A stretch of 47,309 bases of DNA. Source: Patescibacteria group bacterium (GTDB taxonomy: Archaea; Nanobdellota; Nanobdellia; Pacearchaeales; GW2011-AR1). The stretch covers positions 1-47,309 of the forward strand of contig JAHYJW010000006.1 in the NCBI GenBank assembly GCA_019428815.1. The letters are read 5' to 3'. A program made the position numbers and the translations under genes. Positions 8,699 to 16,969 of the stretch are shown one piece after another. A model generated the notes under the pieces. The model saw nothing but the letters and a program-made list of their open reading frames with translations, had not been told where the DNA came from and ran no database searches. Position 1 is the first letter of the stretch. The number at the start of each line of letters is the position of its first letter.

Positions 8699-9312
8699 AT
8701 TCTGATAAATTTTTATTGGGTATAGCAATTTTTGCCATTTCAGTTTCTTTTATCGGTGTACTCTTCACTCATTTTACAATAAACGAATATAAAAATCTCA
8801 AATTTACAGGTTTTTATGTACAAGAAGGGAATGTTAGTTTAAACGTTTTGAGTGTTGCAGCAATCAATTTTACTGTTTCAGATATTAATTGGGGTTCTGG
8901 ACAAGTTAATGATTCAGCAGACTATGCTATTTTAGATACTTGTTGCGGGGGCAGTGTTACCGATGGAAACTGGTCAATTGTTTCACAGGGATTTGAAATT
9001 AGAAATGTTGGGAATGTAAATGTTAGTCTTAACTTAACTTCAGATGATGATGCAACTACTTTTATTGGGGGTGGAGGCCCTTTATTCCAACTTAATGTTA
9101 CAAATATTGACTCTGGTGCTTGCACCGCAAATGGGATTACTCTTGGCCAATATTTTGAGGTTACCTCTCCCGCAACTATGGCTATATGTAATCCTTTTCA
9201 GTTCCTTAATGCTACAGATGAAATCAGAATTGATGTGAAAATAAAAATCCCCAAAGATTCTAATACTGGCCTTAGAAAAACTACCTTGAGCGCTGTTGTT
9301 TCTAGTGTTTAA
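8695..9312 (+). CDS. Secreted beta-sandwich subunit, copy 2
   Basis: A 205-aa paralogue of 7716-8333 of exactly the same length. The N-terminal hydrophobic segment (KFLLGIAIFAISVSFIGVLF) has diverged, while the exported domain is almost the same protein, including FTGFYVQEGNVSLNVLSVAA, TCCGGS and IRNVGNVNVSLNLTSDDD. It ends in the strand GLRKTTLSAVVSSV. An 83-nt stretch (8803-8885) is identical to copy 1, including third codon positions. Conserved core and diverged membrane segment point to gene conversion or very recent partial duplication. The role is presumed to match copy 1: an exported surface subunit. Confidence 0.7.
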   Translation: MNSDKFLLGIAIFAISVSFIGVLFTHFTINEYKNLKFTGFYVQEGNVSLNVLSVAAINFTVSDINWGSGQVNDSADYAILDTCCGGSVTDGNWSIVSQGFEIRNVGNVNVSLNLTSDDDATTFIGGGGPLFQLNVTNIDSGACTANGITLGQYFEVTSPATMAICNPFQFLNATDEIRIDVKIKIPKDSNTGLRKTTLSAVVSSV

Positions 9313-9326
9313 AACATTTGGGTAAA

Positions 9327-9333
9327 TTTATAA
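9327..9333 (+). promoter_or_regulatory. TATA box of the 9358 gene
   Basis: TTTATAA centred 28 nt upstream of ATG 9358. Confidence 0.55.
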
Positions 9334-9357
9334 AATAGATTTCTTATTACTATAAAT

Positions 9358-10539
9358 ATGGAAGTTTTAAGAATAAAAAGGAGTATTTTTTTCTTGGGCG
9401 TATTAATCTTATTCTTCCCTTTATCTGAAGCGATTATAGGAGTTAGACCAGCTATATATGAAATAAATTTTGAGCCTAACTTAACAGGGGTTTTTCCTTT
9501 TACTTTTATTGGGGATCCTGGAGTTGAATTTGAGATTTATAGTGAAGGGGCTTTTTCAGAATATGTAACTTTAAATACCAATCGTCTAAAAGGGGGTGGA
9601 CAAGTTAACGCACTTTTACAACTGCCTTTAGAATCAAATGAACCTGGTAGAAGGATGTTATTAATTGGAGCTAAGCAAATCCCTAAAGATGTTGCGATGT
9701 TGGGAATGGTGGGAAATGTAAGGGGGGTTATTTTTATAAACGTTCCTTATCCAGGTAAATATGCAGAGTTAGAATTTAGATCTTCAAATGCAAATGTTGG
9801 GGAGTCTATTGAATTTAATTTTAAGATTTATAGTCGAGGAAAAGAGGATATAAACACCTTTACAAAAATAGATATTTATGACTTAACAGGTAACTTTATT
9901 GAGTCTATCTTTTTGGAGACCGGTTTGATTAAGTCGGGCGAATTTTTTGAAGGAAAGGCTTTTTTGAATACTGAAAATTATGTTGCGGGAGATTATTTAG
10001 CAGTTTTATCTGTGGATTATGGGGAGGGAGTTACTGAAAAAGAGACGATTTTTAAATTAGGAAGGCTATTTGTGGGAATATCTAATTACACTAAAACCTT
10101 TGAAAGGGGTAAGTTAAATAGATTTGAAATTGAAGTAGAAAGTTTTTGGAATAATCCCATAGAAAATGTTTATGCTAATGTTAGTATTATTAATTACTCT
10201 AGATTAAATTTCCTTTCTCCATCTATAACACTTTCTCCTTGGGGCAAAAAAATTTTAACTGGATTTTTTGATACGACAGATTTAAACGAAGAACAATTTC
10301 AAGCATTAATCCAAGTTTATTATGAGGGAGGAATAACTAACAAAACCGTTGATTTAATGCTAAAAGAAGAAGAAAGTAAACCTCTTTATTTAATAGGCGG
10401 GGGAATAATAATCCTTCTTTTAGGAGGTTTTTTAATCTGGTTATTCATTATTAAAAAAAGAAAAGAAAAAAGATGGAAAAAACAAGAGAAACAGGAAAAA
10501 TCGAAAAAAACAAAAAAAAGCAAGAAAAAAGGAAAGTAG
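9358..10539 (+). CDS. Beta-sandwich surface protein with C-terminal TM and Lys-rich tail
   Basis: A 393-aa paralogue of 5437-6696. A signal peptide (residues about 8-25, ending PLSEA) is followed by GVRPAIYEINFEPN, beta-sandwich domains including VPYPGKYAE, a TM helix at about 343-366 (GGGIIILLLGGFLIWLFII) and an extremely lysine-rich tail of about 30 residues. Topology: exported N-terminal domains with a short basic cytoplasmic tail. The last 67 nt overlap the start of the next gene in another frame. Together with the 5437 protein it brackets the signal peptidase/subunit cassettes, so both may be anchored scaffold proteins of the same surface layer (inference). Confidence 0.8.
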   Translation: MEVLRIKRSIFFLGVLILFFPLSEAIIGVRPAIYEINFEPNLTGVFPFTFIGDPGVEFEIYSEGAFSEYVTLNTNRLKGGGQVNALLQLPLESNEPGRRMLLIGAKQIPKDVAMLGMVGNVRGVIFINVPYPGKYAELEFRSSNANVGESIEFNFKIYSRGKEDINTFTKIDIYDLTGNFIESIFLETGLIKSGEFFEGKAFLNTENYVAGDYLAVLSVDYGEGVTEKETIFKLGRLFVGISNYTKTFERGKLNRFEIEVESFWNNPIENVYANVSIINYSRLNFLSPSITLSPWGKKILTGFFDTTDLNEEQFQALIQVYYEGGITNKTVDLMLKEEESKPLYLIGGGIIILLLGGFLIWLFIIKKRKEKRWKKQEKQEKSKKTKKSKKKGK

Positions 10540-10958
10540 TAAGCCCCTTTTTGATTATTACTTTAACAGTCTCTTTTCTTGTTTTAGCAATTTCTTTAGT
10601 AAGTTTAGTTCATACCATCAAAAATTTACCTCTTGAAATAAAAGAAGTAGAAGTTAGTTTTGAAGTGGGAGGATTTATGGGTATTGATTTGAATAATGAA
10701 AGTTTAACGTTTGGCGTACTTGTTCCAGGATATTCTGCCGAAAGAAAAATACACTTTAAGAATAACTATGAATTTCCAGTTTATATTGAACCTGTCTTTA
10801 GTAAGGAAGTTGAAAGATTTTTATCTTCAGGGCAAATTTATTTTTTAGGGGTTGATGAAGAATTAAATATCCCCATAACCTTGAGAATCCCACAAGAAGA
10901 AGAATTTGGCAATCATTCTGGTTTTATTAAATTTAAAATATACGAAGATAAAAGATAG
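10473..10958 (+). CDS. Small membrane protein overlapping the Lys tail of the previous gene
   Basis: A 161-aa protein with a strongly basic N-terminus (about 20 residues, mostly K/E), one TM helix at about 24-46 (SPFLIITLTVSFLVLAISLVSL) and an exposed beta domain with FGVLVPGYSAERKIHF and a closing strand in which GFIKFKIY ends the protein. The ATG at 10473 lies inside the upstream gene, giving a 67-nt overlap in which both frames encode Lys/Glu-rich sequence. No later ATG or GTG keeps the TM helix; a TTG at 10549 would remove the basic flank, so 10473 is the best start. Unrecognised. Likely an accessory membrane protein co-expressed with 9358. Confidence 0.65.
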   Translation: MEKTRETGKIEKNKKKQEKRKVVSPFLIITLTVSFLVLAISLVSLVHTIKNLPLEIKEVEVSFEVGGFMGIDLNNESLTFGVLVPGYSAERKIHFKNNYEFPVYIEPVFSKEVERFLSSGQIYFLGVDEELNIPITLRIPQEEEFGNHSGFIKFKIYEDKR

Positions 10959-10961
10959 TTT

Positions 10962-10968
10962 TTTATAT
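10962..10968 (+). promoter_or_regulatory. Possible internal TATA box before 10989
   Basis: TTTATAT centred 24 nt upstream of ATG 10989 in a 30-nt gap. It would allow separate leaderless expression of the two giant surface proteins. Confidence 0.4.
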
Positions 10969-10988
10969 TATTTATCTTTTGGTGTTCT

Positions 10989-12995
10989 ATGAAAAAGCGG
11001 TTGATTATTTTTTTGGTATCACTCTCAATTTTTTTTAACTTACTAATGATAGGGGTTCCTTTTTTTCTTGAAAGACCTCTTCAATTTTCTATTGTGGGAA
11101 AAACAATAGAAGGGGCTTTATCCTTATTTATTCAAGGAGGGCATTTTGATATTTTTATTCACCACCCTGAAAATACAACTTATAACTTTACTTTAGAAGA
11201 TTACCTAAATGATACAATGCACCTAAATTTTAATGTTTCTTCTACAACAGATATAGACACTTGGTGGTATACCCTCAAGAATTTAAGAAAAAATATTATT
11301 CTTGCAGAAAATGTTTTGTTTGTTCCTAACACTACAAATTTACATGTCTTAAGATGGGAAAATGAACTTTTTGTTTTTGCTAATATCTCTGATGGACAAA
11401 TTCAAAATACAAGTGTCCAATTTTTTGTTTATGTACCTAATTCTGCTCCTATATTAGGACCTATTAATGAAGAATTTTTGACGTGTGAAACAACTTCTTT
11501 TAGATATCCTTTAAATGCAACAGATATTGATGAAGATGCTTTAATGTTTGAAGTTACGCCCTCAAATCCTTTTTTTGTTTATCCTGAAGGATTTATTTAT
11601 CCAACAGGATTGAGTGGAGGGAGATATACTGTTTCCTATGCAGAACTTGTTTCATTAATTCTCAGGGAAGAACATGTGGGAAACTACGAATTAAATGTCA
11701 CGGTTACAGACAATGAATACTCTGATTTTGCTAGCACTTCTATAGAGGTTATAGAAGTCAATAATCCACCTATAGTAGCGAATATTGGTACTCATACTGT
11801 TTGGACCCAAGGAGAAGATAGTACATTTTCTTACCAGGTTAGAGTAATTGATTCTGAAGATGGAACTCATCTAACTGGAGATTTTATTTATGAGCTAATT
11901 TTTTTAGACCCAGAAGTAGACCCTTTTTTTGATATTTCTGAAAAGGGGTATATACAAGTAAGTCCTAATGAATCACAAGTTGGAACTTATAATCTCAGGG
12001 TTTGTGTAACCGATGAAGGATTAGATTCTCCCCCAGAGAATATAGACTACTGCATAGAGGAATATGGGTTAGGTTGGGAACCTGCTACAACCTGTATACA
12101 AAATTTTACTTTAACTGTTACAAATGAAAATCGGCCCCCTGAAATAATTAATTATAACCCTGGAGAGTTATACCTTAGTGTATTGGGTACCGATCAAATT
12201 AACTTTGATATAACTAAATATGACCCTGATGGGACTATCCCAGATTCTTATTGGTATGTTGATGGAAGTCTTAAACAATATATATACGGTACTCAGAATA
12301 TTGATAGATTTAGTTATTCTTTTGGATGTGGGGTTTATGGCACAAAACAAGTTGTTGTAAATATCACTGATGGTTTATTAAACGATTCTTTAACTTGGGA
12401 AATAGATGTTGAATATGTTTCCTGTGATGAACCTCCACCTCCACTCCCCCCTCCCCATTGTTTAGAAAAGTGGGTTTGTGAACATTGGGATATTTGCCAG
12501 AAACCAGAACCCTTTTTAGATTTAGGACTTTTAACAGAAGAAGATATTTTGGGAGTTAGAACGTCTTGTAATGAAAGGGGGATATCTGAAGAAAATTGCG
12601 GATTTCAGATCAGGGAATGCTTAGATATTCAAATGTGTAATAATCGTATTCCTTTTATTCAACCCCCTCCACAACTTAGGGCATGTCTTTTTTCTACCGA
12701 CCCCAATTGTTTTGATAAAATTCAAAACTGTCATTCAGGAAGTTGTGAGATAGGGGTAGATTGTGGAGGCCCTTGTTCTGTTTGTCCTACTTGTTCAGAT
12801 GGAATACAAAACCAAGGTGAAGCAGGAGTAGATTGTGGAGGCCCTTGTCCTTGGTTGTGCCCAAAAGAACTTCCATTTTTTCAGAGGCCTTTTGTGAGAT
12901 ACCTTTTAATAATTATCTTGCTTATATTAGTGGTAATAGTTATTATCAGATTGAAAAAAATAATAAAAATATGGAAAGAGGCAAAAAAAGATTAA
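10989..12995 (+). CDS. Cadherin/Ig-like surface protein with Cys-rich stalk and C-terminal TM
   Basis: A 668-aa type I membrane protein: signal peptide or anchor at residues 4-28, then Ig/cadherin-like repeats with the typical junctions (NATDIDEDAL, VIEVNNPPIV, TVTNENRPPEI). A proline/cysteine-rich region follows from residue about 480 (PPPPLPPPHCLEKWVCEHW), with two closely related units reading GVDCGGPC. A TM helix (YLLIIILLILVVIVIIRL) and a basic tail end the protein. The even number of closely spaced cysteines suggests disulfides outside the cell. The next gene starts 2 nt after the stop, so the two form an operon. It is a cell-surface structural or adhesive protein by domain type; no enzymatic motif is visible. 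Confidence 0.8.
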   Translation: MKKRLIIFLVSLSIFFNLLMIGVPFFLERPLQFSIVGKTIEGALSLFIQGGHFDIFIHHPENTTYNFTLEDYLNDTMHLNFNVSSTTDIDTWWYTLKNLRKNIILAENVLFVPNTTNLHVLRWENELFVFANISDGQIQNTSVQFFVYVPNSAPILGPINEEFLTCETTSFRYPLNATDIDEDALMFEVTPSNPFFVYPEGFIYPTGLSGGRYTVSYAELVSLILREEHVGNYELNVTVTDNEYSDFASTSIEVIEVNNPPIVANIGTHTVWTQGEDSTFSYQVRVIDSEDGTHLTGDFIYELIFLDPEVDPFFDISEKGYIQVSPNESQVGTYNLRVCVTDEGLDSPPENIDYCIEEYGLGWEPATTCIQNFTLTVTNENRPPEIINYNPGELYLSVLGTDQINFDITKYDPDGTIPDSYWYVDGSLKQYIYGTQNIDRFSYSFGCGVYGTKQVVVNITDGLLNDSLTWEIDVEYVSCDEPPPPLPPPHCLEKWVCEHWDICQKPEPFLDLGLLTEEDILGVRTSCNERGISEENCGFQIRECLDIQMCNNRIPFIQPPPQLRACLFSTDPNCFDKIQNCHSGSCEIGVDCGGPCSVCPTCSDGIQNQGEAGVDCGGPCPWLCPKELPFFQRPFVRYLLIIILLILVVIVIIRLKKIIKIWKEAKKD

Positions 12996-12997
12996 AA

Positions 12998-15900
12998 ATG
13001 GAAAAGAGGTGGATTTTTTTATTTGTTTTAATTGTAATTTTACTAACACTACTGGCGAGTTCATTAAATCCTCAATGGAATACAGATGCTAATTATACTG
13101 CCTTTGAAGATACTCTCTATGTTCATAATCTAACCCATAACATAACTGGGTGGGATGGAGATGTTGAATTTGAGATTTTAGATACAGATTTAAATAAAAT
13201 TTATTGGTTTAAGAATGATACAACTTTAGAAGTCTCAAAAGAACAGATTTCTGATTGGATTTTTATTAACGATCCTCTTCAAGGAGATTTATTTCTCAAT
13301 GCTTCTTATAATAACCAAAGTGGACTTTTTAATTTTACAATACAAGCAAAGAATGAAAGTGGTGGACCGGGAAGTTTAGAATTCTTTATCTTTATTCTTA
13401 AAGCTGTAAACGACCCCCCAAAATTCTTTAATTTGAATAATACCTATTCTTTTACAAAAGGAGAAGAGGTTTTTGAATATATAAATGCTACAGATGAAGA
13501 AGAACATTATCCTCTTAGCTTTGATATAGAATTTTTAGACTGTTCTTTAGCACCTTGGAGCAATCGTACTGATTGCGACCTCTTTAATTTAACTAGTTTA
13601 ACAAATATCTCTAATACTTCCACCTTAATTAACTTTACCCCAGATGATAATGATGTTGGGACATATTTCGCTAATATTTCTGTTAGGGATTCTGGTATAA
13701 ATTATCCTTGTATTCACAGTAAAAGTGAGTGTTGTGAGGTAAACTATCAACAGAATAAAACTAGTTACATTTTGTTTAATTTTACTGTTGAATCTTCTTT
13801 TAATATTAATGTATCAGATTGCCAGGATAAGATTTTAAATGAGAATGAAGAATTTAATTGTTTGATAAGTGTTATAACTAGGCAATCTGAAGAGAACGTA
13901 ACCTTTTTTAGTAATGCTTCTCTCAGGAATTATTTTGGTCCTATTTTAAACGGAAGTTGGTTTTTTTCTGAGAGTAACCTAACTTCTGAAAACAATTTTC
14001 TTTTAATCAATATTACTCTTACTCCAGGAAAAACAGAAATTGGAAATTGGTCAATTATTTTTAAAGGAAAAGATTCTTCAGATATTTGGGATAATAAAAC
14101 AATTAACCTTTTTGTTAATAGAACAAATTCATCCACCCCCACATTAGAAAATATCCCTGATGTTGATATCTCAATAAATCTTTCAAATGAAATTGAAGTA
14201 GTCGCTTATGACAATGACTTTTTAATTCCAGATAAAGAAGATGCATATAATGAAACATTAACCTTTAATTTAAGAGTTTTTAATTTTTCTAATCTTTCTG
14301 AAGAATTTTATAATGGAGAACAAATTAATTTTAATGTAACTGGAGAGGGAACCCCTGTTATTGAAGGGGGAATCTTGACTAATAAAACAAACGCAAAGAT
14401 TGGGATTTTTTCAGAAAGTGGAAATGGAGAATATCTTTTTAATTTAAGCGTTGAAGATAAAGAAAATAAATTTTCTTGGGCGACTTTTAAAGTCAATATT
14501 CTAGATAATTCTGAACCAGTTTGGAATATCTCCAAAAATTACACCATTTCTCATGTGGTTAATTCAACTGAAGAAACTACAGATTATATTCAATTTAATT
14601 TAGTTAATGAAGGGTGGGTTTGGAGTGAAGAAGGTCATAACTTAAATTTTACATTTGAAGAAGAGATGACATACTTTAATATGACCTCTGAGGGGGTAAT
14701 TAACTTTAAACCCTATAAAGAAGATGTTGGTTTGTTTGAAGTACTCATAACTGCAGATTCATTGGGGCTCCAAAGCTCAAAGACTTTTACATTTAATATC
14801 ACTAACTTAAACAGCGTTCCTACTCTTAGTAGTCTCCCACAAGTTTATGATGAACCCTTCCCTTCTATCAATGTTACAGAAAATTCTACCCTTTCTTTTT
14901 ATGTCTTTATCTTTGACGATGATCTAATCATTAACTCTGAATTTTATAATGAGACCTTTAATTTTACTTGGAAGATTATAAATAAAACATCAGAAACTGA
15001 AGTAGAACTTTTTGATTTTGAAGGCCCCTTTGAAAATGAGTTCTCCCCAGATAAACCTGGAATTGAATATTTTGTTAATTTTATTCCTAACTTAACCCAT
15101 GTGGGAAATTATACTGTTACTCTAAATGTTACAGATAAACTGGGGGATAGCGATGAAAAAAGTTTCAATTTAAGTATCTCTAAGCTTGATAATCCTCCGC
15201 AATTATCTGCCTTATCAAATCAAAGTTCTGCTGTTGGTAGGGCATTTTATTACCGGATTAATGCAACTCACTTTAGAGATGGAAGTTCAACTGATCCTGG
15301 AAATCAGAACTTTACCTTCAGTTATAATTTTTTAGAAGGAACAGATTTTTTAACGGATTTTCTCCCAAATTCTTTTAATGAAAAAACAGGAGAGATTGAT
15401 TTTATCTTTGAAGAAAATCATGCTGGGGTTTATCATCTGAATATCACTGTTCAAGTTGATTCTACAACCCAATCGGATTGGGAAGATTTTTGGATTTTTG
15501 TTTATGATTATCCTAATATCTCTTTTCCCATAGAACTTCCTTCAGAAGATTTTTATTCTTTAAAAGAAAACGAACCTTTTCCTTTAAATTTAAATGCAAC
15601 TCACTCTGTTGGAGATAATTTAACTTATGAATTTTATATGGATAGAATTACTCATAATCTTTCTGAACCTACTTTTTTTACTTATTCTCCTTTTATTTTT
15701 AACAGTGATGTCATAGGATACGGAAATGGAACAAATTTCACTTTTAATCTTACCCCTAACTTTTATGACGAAACTTATGGATTTTTAAAAAATTTGACAC
15801 TAGTTGTTTATCCTTCTAATCCTAATCTAATTAATTCTAATTTGATAAATGCAACTAGAACCTGGAAAGTTAATGTATCTCATTCTAACGCTCCTATGAC

Positions 15901-16936
15901 TTTTCTCGATGATAATCTTATAGGTGATAAAGAAAGGTATTATACTGATACAATTGTGATTGATTTAACCGAACATTTTGAGGATATTGATGCTTTTGAT
16001 ACTTATTACAATCAAACAGCTAATTTTGAAGTGAATAGTAATTTGAGTAACGAAAGCAAGATTAGTTATTCTTTAGAAGGTTGGATCTTGACATTATCTG
16101 CATCTTCCGAACTAACAGAATTATTAAATATTACCGGAATGGATTTAGACGGTCTTGGAAATCCTGAAACAAATGCTACAAGTAATAATTTTTTAGTTAA
16201 ATTTATCAAAGCTCCCACATCTCCAAATACAGGGGGGACAACAACCACTGTTCAAAGAACTGAAACAGCCAGTTTATCTTTTAATTTACCTAGCCTTTTT
16301 TTTGTAAATACTGGGGATACTTTAAACATCGAAGGAGAGATTATTAATGACGGGGGTGTAAGCTTAACTGGAATTTCTCTTAATTATTCTGTTTTATTTA
16401 ATAAAACATTAACAGATGGATTCGAGATTAATGCTTCACCTTTACAGATCAACTCTTTAAGCCCTTCTATTAAAAAAAACCTTTCTATAGATGTTTTTAT
16501 TGAAACAAATCATTCAGGCATCTATGAGCTTATTGTTAATGCTAAAGTAAATTCCCCTTCTATATCTGAAAAAGATAAAATAATCTTAGTTGTGGGCCAA
16601 ATAAATGATATTGATAAAAGGCTATTATTTGTTGAAGAGTTTATTGTAACAGAACATCCAGAATGTATTGAAGCTTTAGAGACAGTTAGATTTGCAGAGG
16701 AGTTAATTAATCAGGGGAAAATAGAAGAAGCTTCTAAAATTTTAGATAATGTTGTTATTTGGTGTAGGGAATCTATTGAGCAATCTTCTGAAGCTGCATT
16801 TCTTAAACCCAGATTTAATTTTAAAGAGGATTTTTGGTGGGGATTCTTTATTTCTTTTTTTTCTTTAGGCTTTTTTTTAGGAATTTTATATATCTTTTAT
16901 AGAAAGATTAAATTAAAAAGACTATTGAAAAACTAA
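12998..16936 (+). CDS. Giant cadherin-like surface protein with C-terminal TM
   Basis: The track start at 12833 lies deep inside the upstream gene. The ATG at 12998 (2 nt after the upstream stop) starts right at the signal peptide (MEKRWIFLFVLIVILLTLLA) and gives 1312 aa; ATG 12971 is the alternative. The exported part is a chain of cadherin/Ig-like domains with junctions such as LKAVNDPPKFF, very rich in Asn and in N-x-S/T sequons. A T/S-rich linker (GGTTTTVQRTETAS) precedes a NEW3-like domain. A short helical, cysteine-containing hairpin (about 50 aa) lies next to the TM helix (WWGFFISFFSLGFFLGILYIFY), with a basic tail. It is directly upstream of the MoxR operon. Likely a major surface or S-layer-like component; calcium binding is not shown. 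Confidence 0.8.
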   Translation: MEKRWIFLFVLIVILLTLLASSLNPQWNTDANYTAFEDTLYVHNLTHNITGWDGDVEFEILDTDLNKIYWFKNDTTLEVSKEQISDWIFINDPLQGDLFLNASYNNQSGLFNFTIQAKNESGGPGSLEFFIFILKAVNDPPKFFNLNNTYSFTKGEEVFEYINATDEEEHYPLSFDIEFLDCSLAPWSNRTDCDLFNLTSLTNISNTSTLINFTPDDNDVGTYFANISVRDSGINYPCIHSKSECCEVNYQQNKTSYILFNFTVESSFNINVSDCQDKILNENEEFNCLISVITRQSEENVTFFSNASLRNYFGPILNGSWFFSESNLTSENNFLLINITLTPGKTEIGNWSIIFKGKDSSDIWDNKTINLFVNRTNSSTPTLENIPDVDISINLSNEIEVVAYDNDFLIPDKEDAYNETLTFNLRVFNFSNLSEEFYNGEQINFNVTGEGTPVIEGGILTNKTNAKIGIFSESGNGEYLFNLSVEDKENKFSWATFKVNILDNSEPVWNISKNYTISHVVNSTEETTDYIQFNLVNEGWVWSEEGHNLNFTFEEEMTYFNMTSEGVINFKPYKEDVGLFEVLITADSLGLQSSKTFTFNITNLNSVPTLSSLPQVYDEPFPSINVTENSTLSFYVFIFDDDLIINSEFYNETFNFTWKIINKTSETEVELFDFEGPFENEFSPDKPGIEYFVNFIPNLTHVGNYTVTLNVTDKLGDSDEKSFNLSISKLDNPPQLSALSNQSSAVGRAFYYRINATHFRDGSSTDPGNQNFTFSYNFLEGTDFLTDFLPNSFNEKTGEIDFIFEENHAGVYHLNITVQVDSTTQSDWEDFWIFVYDYPNISFPIELPSEDFYSLKENEPFPLNLNATHSVGDNLTYEFYMDRITHNLSEPTFFTYSPFIFNSDVIGYGNGTNFTFNLTPNFYDETYGFLKNLTLVVYPSNPNLINSNLINATRTWKVNVSHSNAPMTFLDDNLIGDKERYYTDTIVIDLTEHFEDIDAFDTYYNQTANFEVNSNLSNESKISYSLEGWILTLSASSELTELLNITGMDLDGLGNPETNATSNNFLVKFIKAPTSPNTGGTTTTVQRTETASLSFNLPSLFFVNTGDTLNIEGEIINDGGVSLTGISLNYSVLFNKTLTDGFEINASPLQINSLSPSIKKNLSIDVFIETNHSGIYELIVNAKVNSPSISEKDKIILVVGQINDIDKRLLFVEEFIVTEHPECIEALETVRFAEELINQGKIEEASKILDNVVIWCRESIEQSSEAAFLKPRFNFKEDFWWGFFISFFSLGFFLGILYIFYRKIKLKRLLKN

Positions 16937-16939
16937 AAG

Positions 16940-16947
16940 TTAATAAA
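16940..16947 (+). promoter_or_regulatory. TATA box of the MoxR-DUF58-VWA operon
   Basis: TTAATAAA centred about 26 nt before ATG 16970. Confidence 0.5.
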
Positions 16948-16969
16948 TGTTTTTTGTGTGAAATATTAG

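Noticed and set aside
12833-12997. N-terminal extension of the 1367-aa ORF into the upstream gene.
   Set aside because: The extension lies within a coding region in another frame, and the signal peptide begins at ATG 12998.
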